Notes under the pieces: model-generated | What the model was told of the DNA's origin: nothing | The model's input: the letters and a program-made list of their open reading frames with translations, nothing else | The model's database searches: none | Shown: piece by piece, positions 31,312 through 40,570 of the stretch | How positions within the stretch are numbered: the stretch's first letter is position 1 | Layout of the letters: each line of letters begins with the position of its first letter | Position numbers and translations under genes: made by a program | NCBI GenBank assembly: GCA_022706785.1 | Contig: JAKJBW010000001.1 | Coordinates: forward strand, 76,373 to 123,115 | DNA length: 46,743 bases | Source: Bacillota bacterium | GTDB taxonomy: Bacteria; Bacillota; Clostridia; UBA1381; UMGS1253 | Direction: 5' to 3'

Positions 31312-32157
31312 TCACACCAATATCCGCCCGAGCAGATAAGAAAAATTCACAACGCGAAAAAGTACCGAAAACAGGCAGACACAAACGCAAAACACCCAAT
31401 CGGCGGCCGCGGCCCTGCGCGCCGGCGCAAGCCTTTGGGCGCCGTGAAAGCCGCGGCACTTCATAGCGGCGTACACCCTTTCGGCGCGGCCTATGCTGCG
31501 CAGCAGGAGCTGGCCGGTAAAGCTGCCCATATGGGCCATGGCAATCCCCTTTTGCTTTGGGGCACGCAGCGTATAGGCGGTGAACATGGCATGCGCCTCA
31601 TCTGAAAGGATGCCCATATAGCGGTAGGTCATGGCGACCAGCATCACCAGCACGGCGGGAATCCGCAGCCGCGCCAGTTGGCAGGCCAGATCCTGCATGG
31701 GCGTTGTAGCCGCCAAAATGAGCACCACCGTCACGGACAGCCAGGCTTTGATGAGAATGACCGCAAGTGACAAAACGCCAAAGCTGACGCCCACAGGGCC
31801 TATGAAAAACGCCGTTTGCGTGTCGAAGAGGACATTAGAAATCCCCGCCAGCAAAACAAAGGGCAGCGCGGGCAGGAACCGCCTCAGCAGAAAGCGGCAG
31901 GGCGTTTCGGAAACAGCCATCATAACAGCGGGATAAAAGGCATACACCATCAGCCCGCCCGCATCGTAGCGGCCATATGACGCTACCGCAATGATATAGA
32001 AAGCCGTGGCAATAAGCTTGGCCATGGGGTGAAGCCTGTGGACGGCGCTGGCGCCCCGCGCAAGCTGTTCTATGGCGTAGAGCTCACCAATACTACTCTT
32101 GATATCCGCGATGGTAACCGCTCCCTTCCACCAGCGTGTCCTGCCGCAGTCGCGCAA
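31312..32157 (-). CDS. cbiQ: CbiQ, transmembrane coupling protein of the cobalt transporter
   Basis: The protein is about 265-280 aa with 5-6 hydrophobic segments. The two coupling motifs are visible in the C-terminal half: RAPKQKG (first, less typical) and SIGRAERVYAAMKCRGFHG (second, matching the ARG signature region). The start is unclear. GGAAGGGAG stands 8 bases before an ATC at 32112, exactly where an ATG would be expected, while the nearest conventional start is TTG at 32157, without a ribosome site, 7 bp after the cbiM stop. The longer open frame overlaps cbiM and is unlikely. Partner of CbiM and CbiO in the membrane. Confidence 0.85.
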   Translation of the reverse strand: MRDCGRTRWWKGAVTIADIKSSIGELYAIEQLARGASAVHRLHPMAKLIATAFYIIAVASYGRYDAGGLMVYAFYPAVMMAVSETPCRFLLRRFLPALPFVLLAGISNVLFDTQTAFFIGPVGVSFGVLSLAVILIKAWLSVTVVLILAATTPMQDLACQLARLRIPAVLVMLVAMTYRYMGILSDEAHAMFTAYTLRAPKQKGIAMAHMGSFTGQLLLRSIGRAERVYAAMKCRGFHGAQRLAPARRAAAADWVFCVCVCLFSVLFRVVNFSYLLGRILV

Positions 32158-32164
32158 ACGGCTA

Positions 32165-33193
32165 CTATGCGCCCGCGCCGGCGCCCTTTTCGCCAGTTCT
32201 TCTTTTAAACAGAGAGATGGCAAGTCCGGTCGCACCCGCCAAAGCAAAAGTCAGCACACTGCCGGCAAGCCCCGCCACAGAGGTTCCTGACGCTCCGACG
32301 TCCTCTCCGGCATCCTTGTAGTTGTAGTCGGGCATGAAGGAAGTGCTGCTCTGGATCTCTCCCGTCGCCTGATACACCCCGCCCCCCGCCTCGATCTCCG
32401 AGCTGCCGGCGACCTTGCCCACAGCCCATTCCAGCCCGTCCGGATAGGACGAGGCAAACAGAGAGAGCACACCGCCTGTCACAATGGTCAGCGCCGCCAG
32501 TACGGCAAGCGTTTTGCCAAGCGGTACGCACGCCATTTTTGTCTTTTGCTGCAAGCTTTCCATAATCTCAGGCCGCATTTTATACACAAATATCAATACC
32601 GCTGACGTGATCAGCCCTTCACAGGCGCCTATCGCCAAATGGATGGGCTGCATCAAGGCCGCAAAAACGCCAAACGGCAGCGCGGTGATGCCCGAAGCTA
32701 AGGTCTCAAGGACAACGCAAAACGCCCCCGCCTGTAAACCGGCCACCGCCGAAACAACAGAGGCGATGGCAATCCTTTTGGGCGTAAGCCCCTTTTTCAC
32801 CAATGGCTTAAACAGCAGCGGATACGCAAACAGGCATGGGACAACGCCCATGTTGAAAATGTTGCAGCCCAGGGCCAGCAAGCCGCCGTCGGCAAAGAAA
32901 AGCGCCTGGATCAGCAAAACGGCTGTTACGGTAAGAAAGGCCGGGAATTCCCCCAAAAGCGCGGCCAAAAGTATGCCGCCGCCTATGTGGCCCGACGAGC
33001 CGGTGACAGGTATGGTAAAATTGATCATTTGCGCGGCAAACACAAACGCGCCCATAACGCCCATCACAGGCAGCTTTTTATCGTCTAAATCATCCTTTTT
33101 TATCTTTGCGGCCGAATAAGCGACCGCGCCGGCGCTCACCGCCCACATCGCTGTGCCGACAGCGGGCGACAGCAAAGCATCCGCCATATGCAT
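32165..33193 (-). CDS. cbiM: CbiM-CbiN fusion, cobalt-binding S component
   Basis: The protein is 342 aa from the ATG at 33193 behind GGAGGGG. It begins MHMADALLSP, the conserved CbiM/NikM start whose N-terminal His coordinates the metal. CbiM membrane segments fill residues 1-220 (with SGHIGGGILLAALLGEFPAF). The C-terminal 110 residues contain a CbiN-like part, LSLFASSYPDGLEWAVGK, ending in a final membrane helix VLTFALAGATGLAISLF. The two subunits therefore appear fused, as in other CbiMN/NikMN proteins. First gene of the operon, with a 340-nt leader holding the long-hairpin element at 33258. I find no B12-box, so metal- or cobalamin-dependent control cannot be claimed. Confidence 0.92.
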   Translation of the reverse strand: MHMADALLSPAVGTAMWAVSAGAVAYSAAKIKKDDLDDKKLPVMGVMGAFVFAAQMINFTIPVTGSSGHIGGGILLAALLGEFPAFLTVTAVLLIQALFFADGGLLALGCNIFNMGVVPCLFAYPLLFKPLVKKGLTPKRIAIASVVSAVAGLQAGAFCVVLETLASGITALPFGVFAALMQPIHLAIGACEGLITSAVLIFVYKMRPEIMESLQQKTKMACVPLGKTLAVLAALTIVTGGVLSLFASSYPDGLEWAVGKVAGSSEIEAGGGVYQATGEIQSSTSFMPDYNYKDAGEDVGASGTSVAGLAGSVLTFALAGATGLAISLFKRRTGEKGAGAGA

Positions 33194-33257
33194 AACAACC
33201 CCCTCCTCAAAAGCAGGCCGCCGCCGGCATAACGCGGCGGGGCACAACCGGTAGTCT

Positions 33258-33417
33258 TATAGTCGATCCACTTCAAAACAGTCTGGTCTTTGAGGCCTTT
33301 TTCCCACCATGCTGCGTTGTCGTCCTAGGCGGGCGTCAGCCCGCCGGCGTCTTCCGCCTTGCCTGGCGGAAAAATTTCTCGCAAATCTTCAGACCCTTTT
33401 GAAGTGGATCGACTATA
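33258..33417. repeat. 160-bp long-hairpin element, copy 1 (in cbiM leader)
   Basis: The ends are a perfect 21-bp inverted repeat starting TATAGTCGATCCACTTCAAA. The core has CTTTTTCCCACCATGCTGCG, a hairpin GCGGGC-GTCA-GCCCGC, then CCGCCGGCG and CCGCCTTGCCTGGCGG. An element of identical length and the same core lies at 45631-45790 with different ends and a different inner hairpin sequence that still pair. It stands between the promoter at 33540 and cbiM. It could be a MITE or a structured leader RNA. Confidence 0.75.
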
Positions 33418-33539
33418 CAAATAAAAAAATACTATGATAACACGCCGCCGCTTCAGCAGGGCAGTATGCCTTCATAGCATGAATCCAGACAATGCAATAA
33501 AAAACCACAGCGCACCTTCATGATGCGAATACAACCATT

Positions 33540-33569
33540 AATATAGCGCAGCTTGGGGCAGGTTGTCAA
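33540..33569 (-). promoter_or_regulatory. Promoter of the cbiMQO operon
   Basis: On the minus strand TTGACA (33564-33569), an 18-bp spacer and TATATT (33540-33545). It predicts a leader of about 340 nt before cbiM. The surrounding 33418-33650 gap has no gene. Confidence 0.7.
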
Positions 33570-33650
33570 GCATTGTTTTCGGTAAGATGCCAGGCACGCA
33601 GAAAACGGTGCGCTAAAAATACCGGCGCCGCTTTATCCCAGTTTGACATA

Positions 33651-34493
33651 TTACTGCTTTTTTAAGGTAATAACCACAATTTCGGGACGGTTGAAAAGCC
33701 TCGGGATCTTAACGGCATTGCATAGTCCCCTGCTGACGATATAGGTGTGGCCGTTTACGTCATATCTGCCGCCGCTGTATTTGGGGAACCAGTCGCCGTG
33801 CGGCGAGCGGAGCCCGCCGATGAACGGGAGCCTGATCTGGCCGCCGTGCAGATGCCCCGATAAAATCAGATCAAAATTTTCATTTTTAAACAAGTCCAGC
33901 ATATTGGCCCTGTGGAACAGCAAAATATTGTACCCGTCATCGGGCGTATCCAAAAGCCGTATGGCATTTTTGACCTTCTCGTTTGCCGCAGCAGCATCCC
34001 AGCTTTCCGGATCGGAAATGCCGTACAGATTAACGCTCTGGCCGTCTCTGGTAACGCGGATTCTGTCGTTCTCCAAAAAGGTTATGCCGGAAATGCTTTC
34101 CCAGTGCGCTTTTAGCTGCGCAAACCTGCCGGTCCAAAGGTCATGATTCCCCGATACCGCATACAGCGCCTTGGGCAGGGGGTAGTTGCTCAGAATAAAA
34201 TCGACTTTTTCATCGCTGCCCGCGATATTTTCATCTGTCAGATCGCCCGCCAGGACAAGCATATCGGGATGCGCGTTTTCTATTTTGCGGATAAAGCGCT
34301 TATCCGTCACCAGTTTTGCGCCCTGGATATCGGTCAGGAGCACAATTTTATAGCCGTCAAACGCCTCCGGCAGCTCTGCGCTTACCACGGTATATTCCGT
34401 GACGCCTGCGGTCTGGTTCTGCCAGTACAAAAACGATTTTACAAGCAGTACCGATACAAAGCAAACACAAAAAATTGCCAAAAACCTTTTCAT
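33651..34493 (-). CDS. Membrane-anchored metallophosphoesterase, YkuE-like
   Basis: The 280-aa protein has an N-terminal membrane segment (residues 3-23) and a calcineurin-like phosphoesterase domain. Visible motifs are VLLTDIQG (where most relatives have DxH), VLAGDLTDE, VSGNHDLW and LILSGHLHGGQIRLP (metal ligands and GHxH). The first histidine ligand is replaced by Gln, so the metal site may be altered. YkuE-type enzymes act at the outer face of the membrane on lipid or phosphodiester substrates. It is a single gene, divergent from the SLH protease. Confidence 0.9.
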   Translation of the reverse strand: MKRFLAIFCVCFVSVLLVKSFLYWQNQTAGVTEYTVVSAELPEAFDGYKIVLLTDIQGAKLVTDKRFIRKIENAHPDMLVLAGDLTDENIAGSDEKVDFILSNYPLPKALYAVSGNHDLWTGRFAQLKAHWESISGITFLENDRIRVTRDGQSVNLYGISDPESWDAAAANEKVKNAIRLLDTPDDGYNILLFHRANMLDLFKNENFDLILSGHLHGGQIRLPFIGGLRSPHGDWFPKYSGGRYDVNGHTYIVSRGLCNAVKIPRLFNRPEIVVITLKKQ

Positions 34494-34621
34494 GCCCCTT
34501 TAGTCCCCCCACCGTAAATCTGCGATGCTATACTGGATTATACGCAATTTTTGCAAAATAAGCAAGACTAAAAATACGCGCCGTTCATATATTTGGCATC
34601 ACCCGCACATTATCTGATATA

Positions 34622-34650
34622 TTGCGTTTGTACAAGGGTAATGTTATAAT
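34622..34650 (+). promoter_or_regulatory. Promoter of the SLH metalloprotease gene
   Basis: TTGCGT (34622-34627), a 17-bp spacer and TATAAT (34645-34650). The start site would fall near 34657, which rules out all start codons upstream of it and supports the TTG at 34727. Confidence 0.75.
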
Positions 34651-34726
34651 GATAAACATGGTATGCTATAAAAACACACACGGCGGCAGGACAGCAGCCG
34701 ACATCAAACAGATTGGGGGATACATC

Positions 34727-37700
34727 TTGAAAACACTAAAGCTACTTCTGGCGCTTACCCTGATCCTAAACAGCCTGGGCACGGCCTTTGCCGCTGATAC
34801 AGGCGCCTATGAAACCGGCGATGCCGTGCAAACGGCACAGCAGACCCTGTCCGCCCCGCCAATAAGCGGCAATGCTTTGGCGGATGCAGGCACCACCACC
34901 TTAGCCCTGGGCTATGCTTTGTCCGACTGGGTGCTTGACGAGGCAAACGACTGTATTTATGGTATTTCCAATGAATCCAACAAGCTTTGCTTTATTAAGG
35001 CGTCTACCTTGGAAAAGCAGACTGAACTGGACTTGGCCGCCAGACCGACTGATATAGACCTGTCGGACGGGAAGCTGTATGTTCCCCTGCAAATTAGTAA
35101 TCGGATCTTGCAGGTGGATATTGCGACAAGAGCTGTGGAGCGCACGCTCAGCACCACATCTGATGCTTACCGCGTTGCCGTTGACGGGGATAAGTTGTTT
35201 TATACCGAAGAGGATCAATGGTGTGATATATATGTTTACAATCTCACCTCAGACACACAGCAAATGCTGACAACATCTATATATCAACCAGATCTCGCCG
35301 TTGATAATGTAAATCATATTCTGTATGTTGGCAGGAGCGGAGGCAGCAATAATATTTATGCGTGCAGCACAGTTGACTACACGGTTTTAAGCCGCTCAGC
35401 TAGTAACTATCAATTTTCCCCTGGTAGAACAGTTATCTACGACGACAACAATGTGTACTACGCAGGCAGGAGCTTTGACCCCAATAATCTTGCCAACGTA
35501 AGCGGCACATACGGCACAGATACTCATGGCAACACGATCATTTACGCAAAAGGCAATTATGTGTTTTCCAGCTCGGTTGTGTATAACAGGGATACTTTTT
35601 CTGTGATCAGTACACTCCCTTACAACACTGCACTGATTAGCATGGACAGCCAAAACAATTTATACCTATTCAATTCATACACAAAAACCATTACAAAACA
35701 AGTATTAAATATTGCACCGCGCCCTACACCTAATTATCAGTATTCCGACAATAAAATTGTACTTGACAAGAAGATTATGGAATGGGCATACGACGCCGAT
35801 ACAAACCATATCTACGCTATATCGCGAGAAACCAATAAACTGCTCTACATCAAGGCCGACACTATGACGGTAGAGGGAGAAAAGTTTATCGGCAGCAACC
35901 CGACCGATATTGAGCTTAGCAATGGAAAAATTTATGTTTCATTATTCGGCGCGACTAAAATCGCCATAACCGGTACTGACATTAATAGTGCTGTTCAAAC
36001 TATTTGGGTCAGCACCTACCCCTACCACTTTACCATTGATGGAGATAATTTGTTTTACGCCTGGCAAGGGCAATCTTGTTATGTATACGGGTACAATCTC
36101 CCCTCAAACACCGGGCAAACGCTGTCCACAGCATCTTTTTATGATCCAGACCTTGCGGTTGATACTGCAAATCATATTTTATATGTCGGTGGTTCTTCTG
36201 GTATTCGTTCATTTAGCACAGTTGATTATAAGTTGTTAAGCAGCGCAAATATTAATGGTTCAAAAGTTATATTTGACAGCAACACTGTGTATTACTCCGG
36301 TAAAGGCCTTGACCCAAATAAGCTTACCAATATAAAAAACACTTATGATACTGCTAACAAAAGCATCATCTACGCAAAAGATAATTATGTGTTAACAGGT
36401 AACACTATTTTTGACCGCGATACCGCCCAAGTGCTGTGTACTAAGAAAACTGCCGTTTCGGCATATGCCGCGGGCGCCAGCGGATTCTATATCTATAGGC
36501 CGGACAGCAATACTATAATAAAATTTAATAGTATTGAAGAGTATATTGACGGAATAACGCCTGAAGTAACATGGCCAACAGTAAGTCCGATTACATATGG
36601 GCAGAGGTTTAGCGCGGCAATAAGCGGCGGCAGCGGCGACGGCACATTTACTATTGCCGATGCGAATACCTTACCCAGCGCAAGTGCAACACCATACACA
36701 AAGACAATTACCTTTACGCCGACAGATTCAGACAGGTATAAGAGCATAACGAAAGACGTTGAAGTAATCGTTAATAAAGCTACCCCCCCAACCGTATCCT
36801 GGCCGACAATAAAACCCATCACCTATTGGCAGAAATTTGCAAACGCCATGAGCGGCGGCTACGGCGATGGCACCTTTACGCTTCAAGACGCTGATATCGT
36901 GCCCGATCCCATACCTGCAACTTACACAAAGACAATTACCTTTACGCCCAATGACACAGCCAACTATAACGTGCTGACAAAAACAGTAACCATTACAGTA
37001 AATATGCCTGTCACCTATCTTGTCGCCGCCAATACAAGCACCGATGCAGGCGCGTTTGAAAGTGCCTTTAATCTGTCGCAGGATGCCGCGGGCAAAGGCA
37101 ATATGGCGGCGCCGGGCATGCAAAGCATGGAAAAGCTTGATAGTATTAATACCACAGAGGAAAACGGGCTAAAAATGCTCCCCGTAGACCCCAATGATAT
37201 GCCGAGGATGCAGCCGCCGCAGGGCAAATCCCTCAACAAAAACGCCGCTATGAACCAATACAGCCTTGATGCGGCGCAGTATACTGTTGGTGCACAGAAA
37301 AATTTCTACACGCTCGATTACACAACCATGGCCTATGATGTCAAGCCCTTTACGCTAAGCTATTCGGGCAGCAAGTGTAATATCTGGCTGGAGAACGCTA
37401 ATTCCGTAAACTTAACAGAATCAACGCTTAGTGAATTGGCGTCCATGTATGACGACTATATCTATGGCCTGATGACGCAAAACTTCGGCACAGGCTACGA
37501 TAAGGACGGCGACGGCAAGCTTGCCGTACTGCTCTACGACATACCGGACGGCTGGGACGGATATTACAAAGCCAGCTATGTGGCAGGCGCGTTTGACAGC
37601 GATGATCTGTCCAGAGATGACTTAAACAACATGGATCTGATCCATTTGGACACTTATCCCGCAATGGGAACGAATAAAAATAATCCTTATCTTTATGGCG

Positions 37701-39733
37701 TGGCAAGTACTATGGTACACGAGTATCAGCACCTGATTAATTGCTCCTACTCCATGCTAAACGGCCTTGCGAATATGCCGATCTGGCTCAACGAGGCGCT
37801 GTCCATGGCGGCACAGCATATGGCCTACGGCACGCTGCAAAACAGGATAGATTATTTCAACAATTCACAATCCATAGCAAACGGCCGCTCGTTGTTTGCG
37901 TGGGACACCAGCGGCGGCGACATATCCAATTATGCCCTGTCATATCTGTTCGGCCAGTATCTGAGAACACAGACCAAGTCCTTTTCCGGCGGCGGCAATG
38001 AAATATTCAAGTCCATCATACAGAGTCCGAACAGGACCTCCGCCGTTGTCGAGGATATCATGACACAATTCTATCCCGATATCACCATAGGCGACATTCT
38101 GACAAATTTCAGAATGGCCACTGTCCTTAAGCTTCCGTCAGGCCCCAGAGGCTTTGCCGGAGAAGGTGATTTTAATTATGTGAATGGCCTGATGTGTACG
38201 CAAAGCAGCGTTTCGCTGCCGGGCGGCGGTGCGGTAGTGAAACGGATATACTCCCCTTCCGCCGCATACGGCGGAGAGCATATCAGGCTGGCTACCTTCT
38301 CGGGATATCTGGTGTCCGCGCCTGTGGCAAGCCCCGCTCCGGGGTCGGTGGAGGCAGGGACGGCTGTAACGCTGACCAGCGCGACAGAGGGCGCAGCGAT
38401 AAGATACACAACCGACGGCACAACCCCAACCGATTCAAACGGCACAGTATACACCGAGCCGATAATCATTTCTGCGGACACCACAATCAAGGCTATAGCA
38501 TACAAGCCATGGATGGACAGCAGTGCGGTTTGCACGTTTAGCTACACAATAGGTCCACGCCTAGAGCGTGTGGTTTCCCCCGCAAACGCTGTCATAAATG
38601 ACACGACAATAACGGCAAGCGTCCCGGGTACAGATGTCATAATAACCATAGACGCAATCGCTGCGGCAGGCGCCAGCTGGAAGCTATATTCAGATGCGGC
38701 CTGTACGCAGGAAGTAGCCGGCAAAACCGTTACTTTGGCGGCGGGCCAAAATACGTTCTATATCAAGGTCGTCTCGCAGAGTGGGCAGGCAACATGCGTG
38801 TATACCTTAAACATAACAAGGGCGCCCATCGCCGTATTGGGGATCATACTGGACAGAAGCGGCTTATCACTTGATAAAGGAAAAACGGCCACCCTCACGG
38901 CAACCGTTATGCCCGCGAACGCGGACAATAAAACCGTGATCTGGGTATCTGACGATACCTCGGTAGCGACCGTCGCAAACGGAACGGTCTCAGCCATCGG
39001 CAACGGAACCTGCCGCATCACGGCACAGACAGCCGACGGCGGCAAAATCGCCACATGCACCGTTACCGTTTCCAGCGGCGGTGGCGGCCGTACCGGCAGC
39101 AGTGGCGGCGGCGTTTATATTCCGCCCCCGTCGACACCTGCGCCAACGCCAATACCAACACCAACACCGACGCCAATACCTGTCCAGACACCCGCGGCAA
39201 ACACTGCCGAACAGACGCATTGGGCAAAAGCGTATATCGACGACGTGATAGACAGAGGCATCATGCAGGGGCAGGCCGCCCAGGACGGGAGTATCAGCTT
39301 CAACCCCGACGGCACCACCACAAGGGCGGAGTTTGCCACCGTTATGTTTAACTACCTGGGCCTTTCCGCGGACAGCGCATCAGGCTTTGCCGATTTGGGC
39401 GGGCACTGGGCAGACGCGTATGTGGCAAAGATCGTTTCACTGGGGATCATGGAAGGTACCGGCGATAACCGCTTTGCCCCCGATGAGCCCATAACCAGAG
39501 AGCAGATCGCGGCGGTGCTGAGCCGTGCGTTTAAGCCCCAGGCCGCGATGCAGGATTTCAGCTACACCGATAATGCCGCCATCTCCGGCTGGGCGCGGCA
39601 GGCTGTTTATGAAGTCCGGGCAGCCGGCTGGATGAGCGGCGACGATTCGGACGCGTTCCGGCCCGCCGACACCGCGACCAGAGCGGAGATAGCCACTATC
39701 TTCTCACGCCTTGCCGGGGCGAATGTGAGGTAG
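34727..39733 (+). CDS. S-layer-anchored metalloprotease (M30-like) with propeller, Ig-like and SLH domains
   Basis: The 1668-aa protein is taken from a TTG behind GGGGGA. A signal peptide covers residues 1-22 (cleavage near AFAAD). Two related propeller-like blocks span about 60-330 and 345-590 (shared LDEANDCIYGISNESNKLCF / YDADTNHIYAISRETNKLLY). Two short Ig/MBG-like repeats follow (605-765), then a zincin domain with HEYQH at 998-1002 and WLNEALSM (E1023), the M30/hyicolysin pattern. Next come a chitobiase C-terminal-like repeat (ATEGAAIRYTTDGTTP), a cadherin-like sandwich, a BIG2 domain, a Pro/Thr linker and three SLH repeats (about 1495-1668). It is probably displayed on the cell wall and cleaves external proteins. 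Confidence 0.9.
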   Translation: MKTLKLLLALTLILNSLGTAFAADTGAYETGDAVQTAQQTLSAPPISGNALADAGTTTLALGYALSDWVLDEANDCIYGISNESNKLCFIKASTLEKQTELDLAARPTDIDLSDGKLYVPLQISNRILQVDIATRAVERTLSTTSDAYRVAVDGDKLFYTEEDQWCDIYVYNLTSDTQQMLTTSIYQPDLAVDNVNHILYVGRSGGSNNIYACSTVDYTVLSRSASNYQFSPGRTVIYDDNNVYYAGRSFDPNNLANVSGTYGTDTHGNTIIYAKGNYVFSSSVVYNRDTFSVISTLPYNTALISMDSQNNLYLFNSYTKTITKQVLNIAPRPTPNYQYSDNKIVLDKKIMEWAYDADTNHIYAISRETNKLLYIKADTMTVEGEKFIGSNPTDIELSNGKIYVSLFGATKIAITGTDINSAVQTIWVSTYPYHFTIDGDNLFYAWQGQSCYVYGYNLPSNTGQTLSTASFYDPDLAVDTANHILYVGGSSGIRSFSTVDYKLLSSANINGSKVIFDSNTVYYSGKGLDPNKLTNIKNTYDTANKSIIYAKDNYVLTGNTIFDRDTAQVLCTKKTAVSAYAAGASGFYIYRPDSNTIIKFNSIEEYIDGITPEVTWPTVSPITYGQRFSAAISGGSGDGTFTIADANTLPSASATPYTKTITFTPTDSDRYKSITKDVEVIVNKATPPTVSWPTIKPITYWQKFANAMSGGYGDGTFTLQDADIVPDPIPATYTKTITFTPNDTANYNVLTKTVTITVNMPVTYLVAANTSTDAGAFESAFNLSQDAAGKGNMAAPGMQSMEKLDSINTTEENGLKMLPVDPNDMPRMQPPQGKSLNKNAAMNQYSLDAAQYTVGAQKNFYTLDYTTMAYDVKPFTLSYSGSKCNIWLENANSVNLTESTLSELASMYDDYIYGLMTQNFGTGYDKDGDGKLAVLLYDIPDGWDGYYKASYVAGAFDSDDLSRDDLNNMDLIHLDTYPAMGTNKNNPYLYGVASTMVHEYQHLINCSYSMLNGLANMPIWLNEALSMAAQHMAYGTLQNRIDYFNNSQSIANGRSLFAWDTSGGDISNYALSYLFGQYLRTQTKSFSGGGNEIFKSIIQSPNRTSAVVEDIMTQFYPDITIGDILTNFRMATVLKLPSGPRGFAGEGDFNYVNGLMCTQSSVSLPGGGAVVKRIYSPSAAYGGEHIRLATFSGYLVSAPVASPAPGSVEAGTAVTLTSATEGAAIRYTTDGTTPTDSNGTVYTEPIIISADTTIKAIAYKPWMDSSAVCTFSYTIGPRLERVVSPANAVINDTTITASVPGTDVIITIDAIAAAGASWKLYSDAACTQEVAGKTVTLAAGQNTFYIKVVSQSGQATCVYTLNITRAPIAVLGIILDRSGLSLDKGKTATLTATVMPANADNKTVIWVSDDTSVATVANGTVSAIGNGTCRITAQTADGGKIATCTVTVSSGGGGRTGSSGGGVYIPPPSTPAPTPIPTPTPTPIPVQTPAANTAEQTHWAKAYIDDVIDRGIMQGQAAQDGSISFNPDGTTTRAEFATVMFNYLGLSADSASGFADLGGHWADAYVAKIVSLGIMEGTGDNRFAPDEPITREQIAAVLSRAFKPQAAMQDFSYTDNAAISGWARQAVYEVRAAGWMSGDDSDAFRPADTATRAEIATIFSRLAGANVR

Positions 39734-39756
39734 CGCTCAGCGCCTGTAGCTTTTAT

Positions 39757-40231
39757 TTTGCGAAGCAAAAAGCCAAAAGTTTTGGTCAAGCTTTTGCGGG
39801 CAACGCCCGCTGGCATTACGCGGGCAGTTTGGCGGCAGATTTACCCTTGTGCCCGGCTTCTTTTGCGAAGCAAAAGATCAAAAGTTTTGGTCAAGCTTTT
39901 TCAAAAGCTTGCAGGGTTTGGGGCGGCGCCCCAAGGTTTCAGGCCTTTAAACGCCATTCAAAGCGCAGGAAAGGGAGCGCGGCAGACAGCCGCGCGTGGG
40001 GAAACCCTCGCCGGGGGTTTCCCCGTTGTTTTAACGGGCAGCGCCGGGTGCCGACCGTCGGCCGCCGGCACCTGCGCAGGCAGTCTGGCGGCAGATTTAC
40101 CCTTGTGCCCGGCTTCTTTTGCGAAGCAAAAGATCAAAAGTTTTGGTCAAGCTTTTTCAAAAGCTTGCAGGGTTTGGGGCGGCGCCCCAAGGTTTCAGGC
40201 CTTTAGGCGTCATTCAAAGCGCAGGAAGGGG
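39757..40231. repeat. Hairpin-rich direct-repeat array
   Basis: Two copies of a 152-bp unit (39823-39975 and 40079-40231; about four mismatches; offset 256 bp) and one partial copy (39757-39798). Each unit contains a string of small palindromes: TTTTGCGAAGCAAAA, CAAGCTTTTTCAAAAGCTTG and GGGGCGGCGCCCC. The spacers add further GC-rich hairpins such as GCGGGCAACGCCCGC. Nothing here codes for a plausible protein. It lies between convergent genes and may end transcription from both sides. Confidence 0.8.
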
Positions 40232-40273
40232 CGCTAATAAACACATAATTCATATTATGCGTTTATTAGCGCC
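40230..40273. terminator. 20-bp hairpin overlapping the stop of the 100-aa gene
   Basis: GGCGCTAATAAACACATAAT pairs with ATTATGCGTTTATTAGCGCC (one wobble) around a TCAT loop. The stop codon of the gene at 40250-40552 lies in the loop, so the final codons are inside the stem. Confidence 0.6.
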
Positions 40274-40552
40274 CTGATAGATAATGATTTCAAGAAGAGC
40301 GGAAAGCATGACATTGTCCTGGACCAAACGATAATCTTTGCCGCCCGTTCCCTTGCTGTCGGGATATACGCCGAGGGCTTGCAGAGCTACAATTTTTCGT
40401 TTTCTTTCCGGCTGTACTTTCAGAATGTAGTCTACTCCGTTGCAGTTGATGTCAATATCATATTGCAGTGACATGGGTGTTGCTCTGCCATATTTAGTGA
40501 CGTGTCTAAAAACATGTTCCCAGTGATTCTCTTCTATTTGCCGAATTATCAT
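40250..40552 (-). CDS. Hypothetical protein, 100 aa
   Basis: It begins MIIRQIEENHWEHVFRHVTK and has a central part DINCNGVDYILKVQPERKRK followed by QALGVYPDSKGTGGKDYRLV. I recognise no family. The C-terminus ends in the stem of the strong hairpin at 40230. An AAAGGGGC sequence lies before the ATG. It is 18 bp downstream of the frameshifted gene at 40571 and forms an operon with it. Confidence 0.6.
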   Translation of the reverse strand: MIIRQIEENHWEHVFRHVTKYGRATPMSLQYDIDINCNGVDYILKVQPERKRKIVALQALGVYPDSKGTGGKDYRLVQDNVMLSALLEIIIYQGANKRII

Positions 40553-40570
40553 CGTTATATGCCCCTTTCA

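Noticed and set aside
33194..33540. Cobalamin riboswitch in the cbiM leader
   Set aside because: The leader is long enough, but I find no B12-box (GCCACTG-type) and the main structure is the 160-bp hairpin element. A different metal-sensing RNA cannot be excluded.
39740..40240. Plus-strand frames through the repeat array (peptides such as FAKQKIKSFGQAFSKA)
   Set aside because: The same peptide appears twice because the DNA repeats. The sequence is a chain of palindromes with no ribosome site, so it is not coding.
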